The translations under genes were made by a program, and so were the position numbers. Source: Streptomyces sp. Edi2 (GTDB lineage Bacteria; Actinomycetota; Actinomycetes; Streptomycetales; Streptomycetaceae). From it: a stretch of 64,000 nt of DNA. The notes below the pieces were generated by a model, which was given only the letters and a program-made list of their open reading frames with translations, did not search any database and was not told the DNA's origin. This document shows, in pieces, positions 7,981 through 17,060 of the stretch; the stretch's first letter is position 1, and every line of letters starts with the position of its first letter. The stretch is from NCBI RefSeq assembly GCF_040253635.1, contig NZ_JBEJGX010000003.1, positions 4,303,501-4,367,500 of the forward strand, written 5' to 3'.

Positions 7981-9726
7981 TCAGCTGCCGGGCAGGACCG
8001 TCTCCGGGACCTGAACCGTCCGCAGCGTCCCGTCGCCCAGGTGCAGGATCGCCCGCCCGGGGCGGGTCGCGCCCAGGCGGCTGCGGGGGATCTTGACGCC
8101 GATCAGTTCGCCGTCGCTCATGTTCTGCGGCTTGAGCAGGAGCCCCGTCCGGTTGCGGCGGGCCTCGGTGTGCCAGCCGGAGAAGCCGGAGGAGAGCCGG
8201 TCGGTCTGCCCCGCGAGGATCAGGCCCCGGCCCGTCTCGGCGCCGGACTTGGCGATCGGCGTGAGGACCGACTCCGCCTTCGACTTCAGCAGCAGGTCGG
8301 CGTCGTCCAGGATCACCACGGCGCCCTTCGGCGCAGCGGCCAGCGCCTGTTCGAGGGCCGTGGGGTCGATGTCGGAGTCGTCGAACACCGCGAGGACCCC
8401 GGGCCGTCCGGCGAGCCGGCGCAGCGGCGACCTGGCGGGCGCGCCGATGACGAGGGGCGTCCTGACCGAGAGCAGCGACATGGCCAGCGTCGCCAGGACT
8501 GTGCTGCGTCCCGAACGGGCGGGCCCGGCGACGATGAAGGTCGGCGTGACGGAGAAGTCGGGGCCGAACGCCGTGAGTTCGTCGCCGCCGACACCGGACA
8601 GGGCCCACCGCGGCGACGGCAGCGGCCGCGGCACGTACTGGATCGCCTGCTCCCAGGTGAGCCGGTCCGGCAGCGTGTCGACGCGGAACGGCCGTGTGGT
8701 GGCCGGGAGGCCCGCCGCCCGCTCGCGGCACTGCTCCGCGATCTGCTGGAGCGCCCCGGCCTGCGCCTGGCCCTCCGGGTTCTGCGTGAGGAGCGCGATC
8801 TGCACCTCCGCCTTGTCGGCGGCGCGGAAGGCGCGGCCCGGCGGGATCTCGTCGGGCACGTTGCGCTGGGTGATGCCGATCTGCCCGTACTCGGACTTCT
8901 CGTTCAGCTTGAGGACGAGCTTGTCCTCGGTGGAGCCGTTGACGCGGCTGGAGAACAGCGCGCGGTCGCCGGTCATCAGCAGGTGGATGCCGACGCTCGC
9001 GCCGTCCCTGAGCAGGGTGAGGACGGAGTTCAGCAGGTTCCCGGAGTCGTACTCGCCGAGCTGCTTGTCGAACACCTCCCAGCGGTCGATGAACAGCACG
9101 ATGTGCGGCGGCCGTTCGGCCTCCGGCAGGGCGCGGCGCAGCTCCGCCAGGTCGGCGCTGCCGCGCGCGGCGAGCATCTCCTGGCGTCGGCCCAGCTCGT
9201 CGGTGAGCCGGGCGAGCAGCCGGGCCACCCGGTCGGGCTGGGTGCGCTGGGTGATGGCGCCGCAGTGCGGCAGGCCCTCGATGGGCAGCAGCGCGCCGTT
9301 GCCGCAGTCGATGCCGTACATGTGCAGCTTGTCGGCGGAGTGGGCGAGGGCCAGGCTGCCGGCGATGGTGCGCAGCGTCTGCGACCTGCCGTGGCGGGGC
9401 GAGCCGATGATGTGCAGGTGCCCGAGGGTCGCCGGGTCGATCAGCAGGGCCTGCCGGGCCTGCTGTGCGGGCAGGTCCACGACGCCGTACGCGACGGGCG
9501 CCAGGTCGTAGTCCGAGGGCGGCGGCGGGGGCAGCTCGCCGGTGACGAGGATCTCGGGCAGCGGCGGGAGCCAGGGGCTGTGCTGGGCGGGGATGCCCAT
9601 CTGCTGGTCCGCCTCGCGGATCGCCGTGACGAGTCCGGTGAGGTCGGTCTCCACGTCGGCGGGCGCGGCCGCGGCGCGAGGCCGGGCCGGGAGCGGCTCG
9701 CCGAGGCGTTCCCAGCCGACCGCCAC
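7981..9726 (-). CDS. eccC: EccC C-terminal part: ATPase domains 2 and 3 (downstream of frameshift)
   Basis: This 581-aa frame encodes the second and third FtsK/SpoIIIE-like ATPase modules of the type VII motor EccC. Walker A-like loops are degenerate: GSPRHGRS near residue 107 and GPARSGRS near 399, with a Walker B-like VVILDDADLL near 470. The only possible start near the frame opening is a GTG at 9726 with no ribosome site, and the frame overlaps the upstream part by 286 bases. It therefore looks like the continuation of one 1463-codon gene broken by a missing base near 9761-9767. The split falls where mycobacterial ESX-1 naturally separates EccCa1 and EccCb1. EccC is the membrane ATPase that drives WXG100 export; its C-terminal modules bind substrate tails. 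Confidence 0.82.
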   Translation of the reverse strand: MAVGWERLGEPLPARPRAAAAPADVETDLTGLVTAIREADQQMGIPAQHSPWLPPLPEILVTGELPPPPPSDYDLAPVAYGVVDLPAQQARQALLIDPATLGHLHIIGSPRHGRSQTLRTIAGSLALAHSADKLHMYGIDCGNGALLPIEGLPHCGAITQRTQPDRVARLLARLTDELGRRQEMLAARGSADLAELRRALPEAERPPHIVLFIDRWEVFDKQLGEYDSGNLLNSVLTLLRDGASVGIHLLMTGDRALFSSRVNGSTEDKLVLKLNEKSEYGQIGITQRNVPDEIPPGRAFRAADKAEVQIALLTQNPEGQAQAGALQQIAEQCRERAAGLPATTRPFRVDTLPDRLTWEQAIQYVPRPLPSPRWALSGVGGDELTAFGPDFSVTPTFIVAGPARSGRSTVLATLAMSLLSVRTPLVIGAPARSPLRRLAGRPGVLAVFDDSDIDPTALEQALAAAPKGAVVILDDADLLLKSKAESVLTPIAKSGAETGRGLILAGQTDRLSSGFSGWHTEARRNRTGLLLKPQNMSDGELIGVKIPRSRLGATRPGRAILHLGDGTLRTVQVPETVLPGS

Positions 9727-12371
9727 GGCCCAGGGCGCGGGCAGCGAGGTCGCCGCCGCCCGGGGCGGCGGCCGCCGACGCGTCCGGACTGGAACGGCAC
9801 GAGGGAGTTCTGGCCGAGGCGGACGTAGGCGCGGCCGGGGTTGCTCTGCGAGATCCCGGCGGCCTCACCGGAGTTGAGGACGTCCTGGCTCTCGCCGGAG
9901 TCCGTCACGCGCAGCGCGATGCGCAGGTTGGTGTTGGCGCGGATCTCCGAGGAGACGACGCCGCTGGGACGCTGGGTGGCGAGGATCAGGTGGATGCCGA
10001 GGCTGCGGCCCCGCTGGGCGATGTTGACCAGGCCCTTCACGAAGTCCGGCAGGTCGCGCACCATCGAGGCGAACTCGTCGATGACGATGAGGAGCCGGGG
10101 CATCGGGTCGCGGCCCGCGCCCGGTTCGCGCTCCAGGAGGTCGACGTAGTCCTCGATGTCCTTGGCGCCGGCCGCGGCGAGGATGTGCTCGCGGCGGGTG
10201 AGTTCCGCGGTGAGGGACACGAGGGCGCGCTCGACGAGGTGGGCGTCGAGGTCCGTGACCATGCCGACGGTGTGCGGCAGGTCGACGCAGTCCTTGAACG
10301 CGGAGCCGCCCTTGTAGTCGACGAGGACGAACGTCATGGCGTCCGGACGGTTCGCCACGGCGAGCGAGGCGACCAGCGTCTGGAGGAGTTCGGACTTGCC
10401 GGAGCCGGTGGTGCCGGCGACGAGGCCGTGCGGGCCGTCGCGCTTCAGGTCCAGGTGGAACGGGCCGTCGAGGGAGACGCCGACGGCGGCCCGGGTCGAG
10501 CGGCCCCCGGCCAGCCAGCGCGCCCGGATGCCCTCGGCCCGCGGCGGGTCGAGGGAGAGCACGTCGAGCAGTCGCGCGGAGCCGGGGAGCACCGCGGCCT
10601 CCTGGTCGCCGCTGCCCGAGTCCCGCAGCGGGCCCATGGCGCGGGCCAGCGAGCGGCAGTAGTCCATGGAGACGGTGTCGGGCCGGATGCCCCCGACGGT
10701 GCGCCTTCCGGAACGGCCCACGCGTACGGTGCCGCCGGGCTCCTCGGCGACGACGGCGAGGCACTCCTCGGGCAGCAGCCGCTCCTCGGCGTCCAGGCAG
10801 AGGGCGCGGATGCCGACGGCCGGTCCGTCGCGCAGGATCTGCGCGACGCCGGGCAGCGAACGCAGCCTGCGGGCGCCATCGAGGATGACGAGCACGTCGG
10901 GGCCCATGGCCCGGTTGCGCCCTTCGCCCTCCGCGGCGCGCTCGGCGATCATCGCGGTGAGTTCGGCGACGCGCCGGGCCGAGGTCTCCGTGCCGTAGCC
11001 GATGCTGGCCGGGGTGTCGCCGGACTTCTTGCGCACGTGCGGCAGCCAGCGCAGCCAGGACCAGCCGTCGCGGCCCTGTTCGCCGGTGGTCAGCAGGTGG
11101 ATCTGGAGGTCGCGGGGGCTGTGCAGGACGGCGGCCTGGGCGACCGCCCAGCGGGCCACGGCGCGCGCGGCCGGGCCCTGTCCCGCGATGCCCATGACGT
11201 GGTGCTCGCGCAGCGGGACGGTCACCGGGACGTCGTACGCGGTCCACGGGTCCTGGCGACGGTGCTCGTCCTTGGTCGGGTCCGTCAGCACCACCTCGGA
11301 GGGCAGGTCGGCGGTCCCGATGCGCAGTTCCAGGAAGTCGGCGTCCGAGGTGCGGCGCTCCCACAGGCGGCGCCGGGGGCCGACGGCGGTCAGGACGACC
11401 TCGGCCGGGTCGGGGAAGCCACGGCGCCGGGCGGTGCGTTCGGCCGTCAGGGCCTGCTCCGCGTCGCCCTCGATGCGCGCCTTCTTCTCCTCGTAGGCGG
11501 CGACCGTCTCGGAGTGCGACTGGCGTCCGCTGCGCCGGCTCACCAGGTAGTTGCCGAGGATCACGACGGGGGAGAGCAGTCCGAAGAACAGCATCTGCAT
11601 ACGGCCGAAGGCCAGCGCCCCGACGCCCGCCATCACCAGCGGTGCGGCCGCGGTGATCCACGGGAGCGGACGGGCGGCGGGCGACCCGGGCGGGGAGGGC
11701 AGGGTGAAGTGGGTGGCGGTCTTGGCCGGCCGCAGCCGCGGCGGCCGGTTGTAGTCCCAGCCGGTGCCGTCCTCCGACAGCTGCACGGCCGCGTCCGGCC
11801 GCTGCGGGAGGGCGAGTTCGAGCAGGCAGCCGCCGACGAGGAGCTGTGCGCCGGCCGGCCAGGCGGTGGCCCCGGCAAGCTCCTCGCGGTCCAGTTGCGG
11901 GGCTGTGCCGTCCGGCGCGGCCGACGCGTCGGGCGCCACCCGGCAGCGTCCGCCGGGGCCCACCGTCAGGACGGCGCACGGCCGGTCCGATACGGCGCGC
12001 AGCACCTGGGCGGTCCCGTCGTGGGCCAGCCCGATCCGGTACTCGCCGATGTCGAGCCGGTGCACCGCGCCCGCCCCGGTCCCGCCGACCGCACGGATCT
12101 CCACCAGCCCGTCCGGCTCGGACGACGCGGTGCCCGCCGGGCGGCCCAGGCCGACGACGGCCGCGTGGCGCAGCGGCGAGTCCCGCAGCAGCAGGTCAGC
12201 GGGGAGCAGCCGGTCGCCGGCGTACAGGCCAAGGCCCTCCGGCGGCCGGTGGACGCCCCCCGCCCCGGCCAGCGCCTCCGCGACGGCCCCCACGGGCGTC
12301 TCGGGGTCGGCGTCGAGGTGGACGTCGAAGGCGTCACCGTCCCCCTCGACCACGGTCAACATCAACGACAC
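9441..12371 (-). CDS. eccC: EccC N-terminal part: membrane anchor and ATPase domain 1 (frameshifted end)
   Basis: I place the start at GTG 12371, six bases after GGAGGA (12378-12383 on the plus strand); an ATG three codons later has poor spacing. Residues 1 to about 220 are a soluble ubiquitin/FHA-like region. Two membrane spans lie at about 230-270 (LPWITAAAPLVMAGVGALAF, then FFGLLSPVVILGNYL). The first ATPase has Walker A GTTGSGKS near 650, DYKGG, and Walker B IDEFASM. After SLVPFQSGRVGG the frame runs into Arg/Pro-rich junk to a stop at 9441, whereas the correct continuation lies in the next frame. A run reading CCCCGGG appears to have lost one G. The gene is convergent to its putative cargo genes and divergent from 12721. 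Confidence 0.85.
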   Translation of the reverse strand: MSLMLTVVEGDGDAFDVHLDADPETPVGAVAEALAGAGGVHRPPEGLGLYAGDRLLPADLLLRDSPLRHAAVVGLGRPAGTASSEPDGLVEIRAVGGTGAGAVHRLDIGEYRIGLAHDGTAQVLRAVSDRPCAVLTVGPGGRCRVAPDASAAPDGTAPQLDREELAGATAWPAGAQLLVGGCLLELALPQRPDAAVQLSEDGTGWDYNRPPRLRPAKTATHFTLPSPPGSPAARPLPWITAAAPLVMAGVGALAFGRMQMLFFGLLSPVVILGNYLVSRRSGRQSHSETVAAYEEKKARIEGDAEQALTAERTARRRGFPDPAEVVLTAVGPRRRLWERRTSDADFLELRIGTADLPSEVVLTDPTKDEHRRQDPWTAYDVPVTVPLREHHVMGIAGQGPAARAVARWAVAQAAVLHSPRDLQIHLLTTGEQGRDGWSWLRWLPHVRKKSGDTPASIGYGTETSARRVAELTAMIAERAAEGEGRNRAMGPDVLVILDGARRLRSLPGVAQILRDGPAVGIRALCLDAEERLLPEECLAVVAEEPGGTVRVGRSGRRTVGGIRPDTVSMDYCRSLARAMGPLRDSGSGDQEAAVLPGSARLLDVLSLDPPRAEGIRARWLAGGRSTRAAVGVSLDGPFHLDLKRDGPHGLVAGTTGSGKSELLQTLVASLAVANRPDAMTFVLVDYKGGSAFKDCVDLPHTVGMVTDLDAHLVERALVSLTAELTRREHILAAAGAKDIEDYVDLLEREPGAGRDPMPRLLIVIDEFASMVRDLPDFVKGLVNIAQRGRSLGIHLILATQRPSGVVSSEIRANTNLRIALRVTDSGESQDVLNSGEAAGISQSNPGRAYVRLGQNSLVPFQSGRVGGRRPGRRRPRCPRPGPWRSAGNASASRSRPGLAPRPRPPTWRPTSPDSSRRSARRTSRWASPPSTAPGSRRCPRSSSPASCPRRRPRTTTWRPSRTASWTCPHSRPGRPC

Positions 12372-12720
12372 GAAACGTCCTCCAGCCGGCGTGAATGGGG
12401 AGCCGCGGGAGCCCTCGCGAGGGCTCCCGTGCCACTGACGGGACCTACGGCCCCTGGCCCCGGATGGTTCACCGATATGTGCGTGGTGCGTCCGTGGCTC
12501 GTCCGTGGCCCGTCGTGGCTCGTCCGCCACCGGTCCGCCGATCGTCCGTGCGCCATCCACCGTCCGCGCACCATCCGTCGTGACCCATCCCCGTGAACCA
12601 TCCGCGGGCGGGCTCCGTAGTGGCCTTCGGGTACAGGGCACCGCGACTCTGCCGTGGTGCCGCCCCCGCTTCCGCCCGTCCCGGCTCCGCCGCCGGGGCG
12701 TCCCGACAAGGAGTCAGAAG
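12372..12720. other. Divergent promoter region between eccC and the 12721 gene
   Basis: These 349 bases hold no credible gene. They contain the eccC ribosome site, a 24-bp perfect palindrome at 12406-12429, and from about 12480 to 12590 a low-complexity tract of irregular CGTCCGTGGCTCGTCC-type repeats. AAGGAG for the rightward gene is at 12708-12713. No convincing -35/-10 pair was identified. Confidence 0.6.
12406..12429. promoter_or_regulatory. 24-bp perfect palindrome upstream of eccC
   Basis: GGGAGCCCTC/GAGGGCTCCC arms meet at a central GCGC with one more C-G pair outside, giving an uninterrupted palindrome. It begins 35 bases upstream of the eccC start codon, just ahead of the ribosome site. 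It could be an operator for a dimeric regulator or a transcript hairpin masking the leader. The sequence cannot distinguish these. Confidence 0.5.
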
Positions 12721-13659
12721 ATGATCTGGTACGTCCTGGCCGTGGTGCTGGGGCTGGCGCTGATCGGGGCGGTGGCCGCGCTGATCGTCACCGAGCGGCG
12801 GCCCCGCCCGCCGAAGCCCGCCGAAGCCTCGGCCTCCGTCACGGGGCGGGAGGCGCTGGACGTGGTCAACGCCGGCCTGCGCCGGCTGACGGGCGAATGC
12901 CTGCGCTCCGGCCGGTCGCTGCCCGACCTGTACGCCGTCGTCTACTCCGAAGAACGCCTCGGACTGCTGCTGGCCGGCGCGGAGGAGACCGCCCCCGCGC
13001 CCTGGAACGCCGAGGCGGACGGCGAGCGCTGGACGATCTCGCCCGACGACCTGCACCGCCCCGGCCCGGAGGGCGAACCGGCCCTGCCGTACGCGCTGAC
13101 CGTGACGGTGGGCCTGAACGGCGCCGACCGGGTACTGATCGACCTCTCCCGGGCGGGCGGACCCGTCTCCGTGACGGGTCCGGACGAGGAGGTGCGCAGC
13201 CTGGCGCGGGCCGTCGTCGCCGAGGCGCTGGCCGGCCCGGTGGGCGCGCTCGCCGAGGTCACCCTGGTGGGGTCCCTGGCCCGCGACGGCTTCATGCCCG
13301 GCGACGCGCCGCGGACCTCGCGGCTGCACACCGCGGCCAGCCTGGAGGAGGCGTTCGCCAGGGCGGCATCGGCGGCCCCGGGAGCGCCGGAGCCCGGAGC
13401 GTCCGACGTCACCCAGGTCTTCCGGCTGATCGAGGGCAGCAGCCGGATCGCCGTCCAGGGCGAGGCACCGCACCTGTTCGTCGTGGACGCCTCACAGCTC
13501 CCGCGGCGGGCCGGGGCGTTGGACGGCCTGCGGCGCGGGGACGCGCTGCTGGTGCTCGGCGACGCGCCCGCCGGGTGGCCGTGGCAGGCCCGTGCGGACG
13601 GCTCGCTCGACACCGGACCGCTCGGCCTGGAGATCACCCGGCACGCGGGGCGTTTCTGA
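12721..13659 (+). CDS. Membrane-anchored protein of unknown function beside eccC, 312 aa
   Basis: ATG 12721 follows AAGGAG with 7-base spacing. One N-terminal membrane span (residues 2-23, IWYVLAVVLGLALIGAVAAL) is followed by a short basic stretch, so most of the protein is probably cytoplasmic or facing the inner side. The remainder is a soluble alpha/beta region with no recognised catalytic motif (DLYAVVYSEERLGLLL near 70; TQVFRLIEGSSRIAV near 225). Divergent transcription from eccC suggests it belongs to the type VII locus. It converges on the sigma factor gene with three bases between the stop codons. No family assigned. Confidence 0.75.
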   Translation: MIWYVLAVVLGLALIGAVAALIVTERRPRPPKPAEASASVTGREALDVVNAGLRRLTGECLRSGRSLPDLYAVVYSEERLGLLLAGAEETAPAPWNAEADGERWTISPDDLHRPGPEGEPALPYALTVTVGLNGADRVLIDLSRAGGPVSVTGPDEEVRSLARAVVAEALAGPVGALAEVTLVGSLARDGFMPGDAPRTSRLHTAASLEEAFARAASAAPGAPEPGASDVTQVFRLIEGSSRIAVQGEAPHLFVVDASQLPRRAGALDGLRRGDALLVLGDAPAGWPWQARADGSLDTGPLGLEITRHAGRF

Positions 13660-13662
13660 GTC

Positions 13663-14415
13663 TTATCCGGCGGCCCGGTCACGGCCGCCCGCCTGCAGCC
13701 CGCGGCTGTGCAGCGCCTCCCGCAGGGCCCGGGCGGCGTAGTACGTCCGCGACTTGACCGTGCCCGGCGGCACACCGAGCACCCGGGCCGTCTGGTTGAC
13801 GCTGCGCCCCAGGTAGTGCACGTGCAGCAGGACCTCGCGCTGCGGGGGCCGCAGGTCCCGCAGCGCCTCGATGAGCACCTGGGAGGTGAGGATGTGGTCC
13901 ACGCCGTCGGAGACCGGGAGGTGGGCGAGTTCGGGGTCGCCGGCCTCGGGCGGTCTGGCCTGGCGGGCCCGGTGACCGTCGATGACGAGGTTGCGCAGCA
14001 CGGTGAACAGCCACGGCCGCACCGAATCCGCGGTCGGGTCCAGGTCCCCGGCGTGGCGCCAGGCGCGTATGGCTACTTCCTGGAGGACGTCCTCGGCGCG
14101 GTGCCAGTCGCCCCCCAGCCGCCGCGCGGCGAACTGCAGCAGCGCGCTGCCGTGGAACTGGTAGAGGGCTCTGAGGAATTCGTCCGGGTGGAGATCGGCG
14201 GCGTGAGGACGGAACTCCGTGGCGTCGGGACGGAGTTCCGCGACCTCGGGACGGGACTCCGTGGCATGGGGGCGGAGTTCTGTGACGTCGGACGGGAGTC
14301 CCGTGTCGTCAGGACGGGACTCCGTAACGTCAGAACGGGACTCCGTGGTGTGGGGGTGGAGTTCCGTGGCGTCGGGGCGGGCTGTGCAGTCTTCGGTCGA
14401 AGCACTGGCCGACAA
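13663..14415 (-). CDS. ECF-type RNA polymerase sigma factor with heptapeptide-repeat N-tail, 250 aa
   Basis: Region 2 lies at about residues 80-150 (DEFLRALYQFHGSALLQF, AEDVLQEVAIRAWRH, RPWLFTVLRNLVIDG). Region 4 lies at about 180-240, with the helix-turn-helix SVNQTARVLGVPPGTVKSRT. The frame opens at a TTG at 14415 with AGAGGA upstream. The first 75 residues before region 2 are an unusual run of nine heptads of the form xRPxxTE, absent from ordinary ECF factors. A start inside the repeats is possible. No anti-sigma gene is adjacent: the upstream neighbour is a LamG gene and the downstream one is convergent. Control may therefore lie in the tail itself or in unlinked partners. Confidence 0.85.
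   Translation of the reverse strand: MSASASTEDCTARPDATELHPHTTESRSDVTESRPDDTGLPSDVTELRPHATESRPEVAELRPDATEFRPHAADLHPDEFLRALYQFHGSALLQFAARRLGGDWHRAEDVLQEVAIRAWRHAGDLDPTADSVRPWLFTVLRNLVIDGHRARQARPPEAGDPELAHLPVSDGVDHILTSQVLIEALRDLRPPQREVLLHVHYLGRSVNQTARVLGVPPGTVKSRTYYAARALREALHSRGLQAGGRDRAAG
14194..14382 (-). repeat. 21-bp coding repeats encoding heptapeptides in the sigma factor
   Basis: About nine degenerate 21-bp units encode ARPDATE, LHPHTTE, SRSDVTE, SRPDDTG, LPSDVTE, LRPHATE, SRPEVAE, LRPDATE and FRPHAAD. The length keeps the frame, so copy number can vary without breaking the sigma factor. Confidence 0.8.
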
Positions 14416-14563
14416 GGGCCTTTTCCTCTCCGGTTCGTCTGTGGGGGGAAGACGGATACCGCCGGCCGCGGGCAGGCCGACGGGCGCCGCCGCGAGCAGT
14501 CATGCGCTCCGTGCGGCGTGTCCGCCGGCCCGCGGCGGCGGTGAACCCGCCCCGGTACCGCCG

Positions 14564-15356
14564 TCAGTCCGGTTCGTGGGAGGAAAGCGACTTCACCTCA
14601 CCGGGCGTCAGTTCCCGGTCGTAGAGGTGCACATCGGAGACAGCGCCCTTCCAGTGGTCGGCCGCCTTCCCGCCGAACTTGCCGCGTCCGACCACCACAT
14701 CACCGGTGGGCTTCACGGTGCCGGCGGCCTCCCTTTCTCCCGCCGGCCGGCCGTCCACGTAGATCCGCATCCGGTGGTCCTTCTGGCGGTACGTACCGGT
14801 GAGGTGGTACCAGTGGCCGGCCTGCGGCTGCTCGGCCTTCTCCGCGACGGTACGGGCGCCGGTGAAACTGAAGGCGAAGTTCTGGTCCGGTCCGGAGTAC
14901 TGGAGGTAGAACGTGCTGGCCTGGTCGCCGTCCTGGGACAGCACGGTGTGGAAGCCGTTCATGTCCTCGGGGGTGAGCCGCACCCGTGCGGCGACCGAGT
15001 AGTCCTTGCCGGCGGTGTCGAGCCGGGTACCGGTGTCCGCGTATGCGCTGGTGCCGTCCAGCCGCAGGGCGCCGCCCTCGGGGCTGTCGGTCCACTGCCC
15101 GCCGTCAGTGACGACGGCGTCGTGCTCACCCGCCTTCGCGGTACCCGACCGGTGCAGGGGCCACCACCCGATGCCACGCAGCGACTCGGCCCCGGAACTC
15201 GGCCCCGGCCCGGCCGGCTTCCCCCGGCCGGCTTCCCCCGGCCTGCTCCTTCCCGGCCTCCCCGGCCCCCTGCCCGCGCACCAGTTGGACGGCAACAAAG
15301 GCCAGCGCGACGGCCAGTACGGCAATCGTGGTGATGAGCGACCATCTGCGCGTCAT
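14564..15356 (-). pseudogene. LamG-domain exported protein, apparent frameshift
   Basis: ATG 15356 follows GGGGAG with 5-base spacing and encodes MTRRWSLITTIAVLAVALAF, a membrane anchor or uncleaved signal. After about residue 40 the LamG (concanavalin A-like lectin) domain lies in a different frame: WWPLHRSG, DGTSAYADTG, FYLQYSG, YHLTGTY, IYVDGR and DVHLYDREL. The whole span is 793 bases, one too many for a continuous 263-aa product. The shift lies in 15215-15245, which holds two tandem copies of a 14-bp CCGGGGGAAGCCGG unit. A single-base insertion, or gain or loss of a repeat unit, would explain it. LamG domains bind sugars at the cell surface; no partner gene is evident. Confidence 0.72.
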
Positions 15357-15613
15357 GAATCTCCCCGGGACGTACGGCATACAGCTATAGGTGTCACTGG
15401 AGACCACGTGTCCGTTCCGGAAGTGGTTCAACGTGCACCCAAAGTCTGACAGGCGGGTGCGACCGCACAGGTGGGGCCCCTTAATGTGCTGACCTGCACC
15501 GGAACATGCGGCGAAACGGCGGAATGAGTGGTTCCGCAGGGTTCGTTGGGGTGGTTCGGCAGCGCGGAATCGTCGTCCGACGACCGTTCCGGTTGCGTTC
15601 GGGACCCTGCCTC

Positions 15614-16812
15614 CTACAACCGGCTGAGGTGCTGCCGCACACCGCCGGCCAGTTCGGCGTAGAACGGCACTCGCGGAGCGGCTTGCAGGATTTCCGTGCA
15701 GGCGGTCAGCTCCCCGATGCGGCCGGCCGGGCTGTCCAGTACACGGGCGAACTCCTTGCGGACCCGCTCGGCGACGTCCGGCACGGGCAGGGAGTGCAGG
15801 TAGAGGTGTGCGACGTCGTAGCCGAGGGGCGCCGCTTCCCAGCTTTCCCAGTCCAGAAGGGTCAGTTGCGGGCCGGTGAGGTTGGCCCAGTGGAGGTCGC
15901 CGTGGGCCGTGGCCCAGGTGATCCCGCCGGGGGTGACACCGGTGAACTCCGGGACCCGGCGCCGGATGTACTGCTCGCGCACCGCCTGACGGTCCGTGCG
16001 GACGCGCGCGAGGTGCGCCAGTGCCTGGTGGAGGCTCTGCCACCAGCTGTCCGGGAGGTCTGCGAGATGGTGGCGTGGGTGCAGTACCGGGCTCTTGGCC
16101 ACCGGCGGACTCGTCACGAACTCGTAGTGCAGACCAGTCGCCCACACCGAGCAGCCTGGATCACGGCCAGGACCGGCCTGCTGAACGTCCACTCCTGGCC
16201 GCCGGCGCTGAACACGACGTGGCCGTCCTCGCCCACGCCGTACCAGGCTCCGGCAGCGGTGAGCCGGACGCTCAGGCTCCCGTCCGCGGGGATGCCGTCC
16301 ACAAACGGCAGTGACGGCATCGGCCGGCCTGGATCCGTGCTCCCCCGTGCATTGATGAACTCCTCGATCACCCCCTCGTGCAGAGCGTCGGTGAACTCCT
16401 TGCGCAGGGCTTGGAGATACGTGGTCCGTTCGTCCGGCGGGGCGAAGTACGGCAGATTCGCGCGGACGGTGCTGGAGACCCGCAGCCGGTCCGAGAGCCA
16501 CGACAGGAGATCAGCTCCGGTGGTGGGCTTGAGGCCGCAGGTCAGGTGGAGGGACCGGCCCTCAACGGCGGCGACGGCGTGCCCGATGAGGCCGAAGAGC
16601 ATGTGCATCTGTTTTCGCTTCGCGCCAACCGGCCAAACCGTGTCGGTGCTGTCCTTGAGGTACTCGGCGAGCAGGCCGGGCCAGGGCATACGGACGGGCG
16701 CCGGAAGGGATGTGCCGGCCCTTGCGGCAAGTTCGGCGGCCCGAATGTTGGCGCTGGCTGAGTTGTTGCCGGAGGCCGCCGGATGGTCGACTCCGACGAC
16801 ACTGCGCGTCAT
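15614..16812 (-). pseudogene. Aminoglycoside phosphotransferase-fold protein, apparent frameshift
   Basis: The N-terminal part starts at ATG 16812, overlaps the upstream stop as ATGA, and runs in one frame to 16114 (MPWPGLLAEYL, MLFGLIGHAV, WTFSRPVLAVIQ). The C-terminal part is in another frame, from about 16170 to 15614. It carries the kinase-fold motifs AHGDLHWANLTG (catalytic HGDxxxxN) and LLDWESW (metal-binding Asp). The two parts join naturally at VLAVIQ/GCSVWATGLHYEFV. The span of 1199 bases is one short of 400 codons, so a missing base near 16160 is the likely cause. Intact relatives phosphorylate small hydroxylated substrates; no substrate can be named here. Confidence 0.75.
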
Positions 16813-17060
16813 TGTTCCTTCTTCGCCAGCTTCTTCCTGGCGAAGGGGTAGGCGAGAAGGTATCCCGCTGCCACACAGCCGCCGGCGCCGATGGCCCACC
16901 ACAGGGTGGTCTCGGTGGTGGGCTGCGCGAAGAATCGGGCGAGGGAGGCAACGACGAGACCGGCTAAGACAGCGGCGAGCACGCAGGAGATCAGGTAGGC
17001 GCGTCGGCTCTTGACCTCGCTGGGGAGAAACTGGGAAAGGAACTGGGCTAAGACCATCAC
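16809..17060 (-). CDS. Small two-span membrane protein, 83 aa
   Basis: GTG 17060 is followed immediately by ATG 17057, with GAGGAG 8 and 11 bases upstream respectively. Two hydrophobic helices lie at about residues 22-43 (AYLISCVLAAVLAGLVVASL) and 52-74 (LWWAIGAGGCVAAGYLLAYP). The C-terminus is strongly basic (ARKKLAKKEQ), placing both ends inside. Its stop overlaps the start of the phosphotransferase-fold gene, so the two are translationally coupled. No family recognised. Confidence 0.72.
   Translation of the reverse strand: MMVLAQFLSQFLPSEVKSRRAYLISCVLAAVLAGLVVASLARFFAQPTTETTLWWAIGAGGCVAAGYLLAYPFARKKLAKKEQ

Noticed and set aside
9755..9775. Programmed -1 frameshift in eccC
   Set aside because: CCCCGGG does not satisfy the X-XXY-YYZ slippery rule, so base loss or sequence error is simpler.
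9990..12596. 868-codon open frame opposite eccC
   Set aside because: It mirrors the third positions of eccC and shows no domain; the minus-strand reading has Walker motifs and membrane spans.
13663..14415. Sigma/anti-sigma pair with the 12721 gene as anti-sigma factor
   Set aside because: That gene is convergent, not coupled, and lacks a zinc-binding HxxxCxxC motif.
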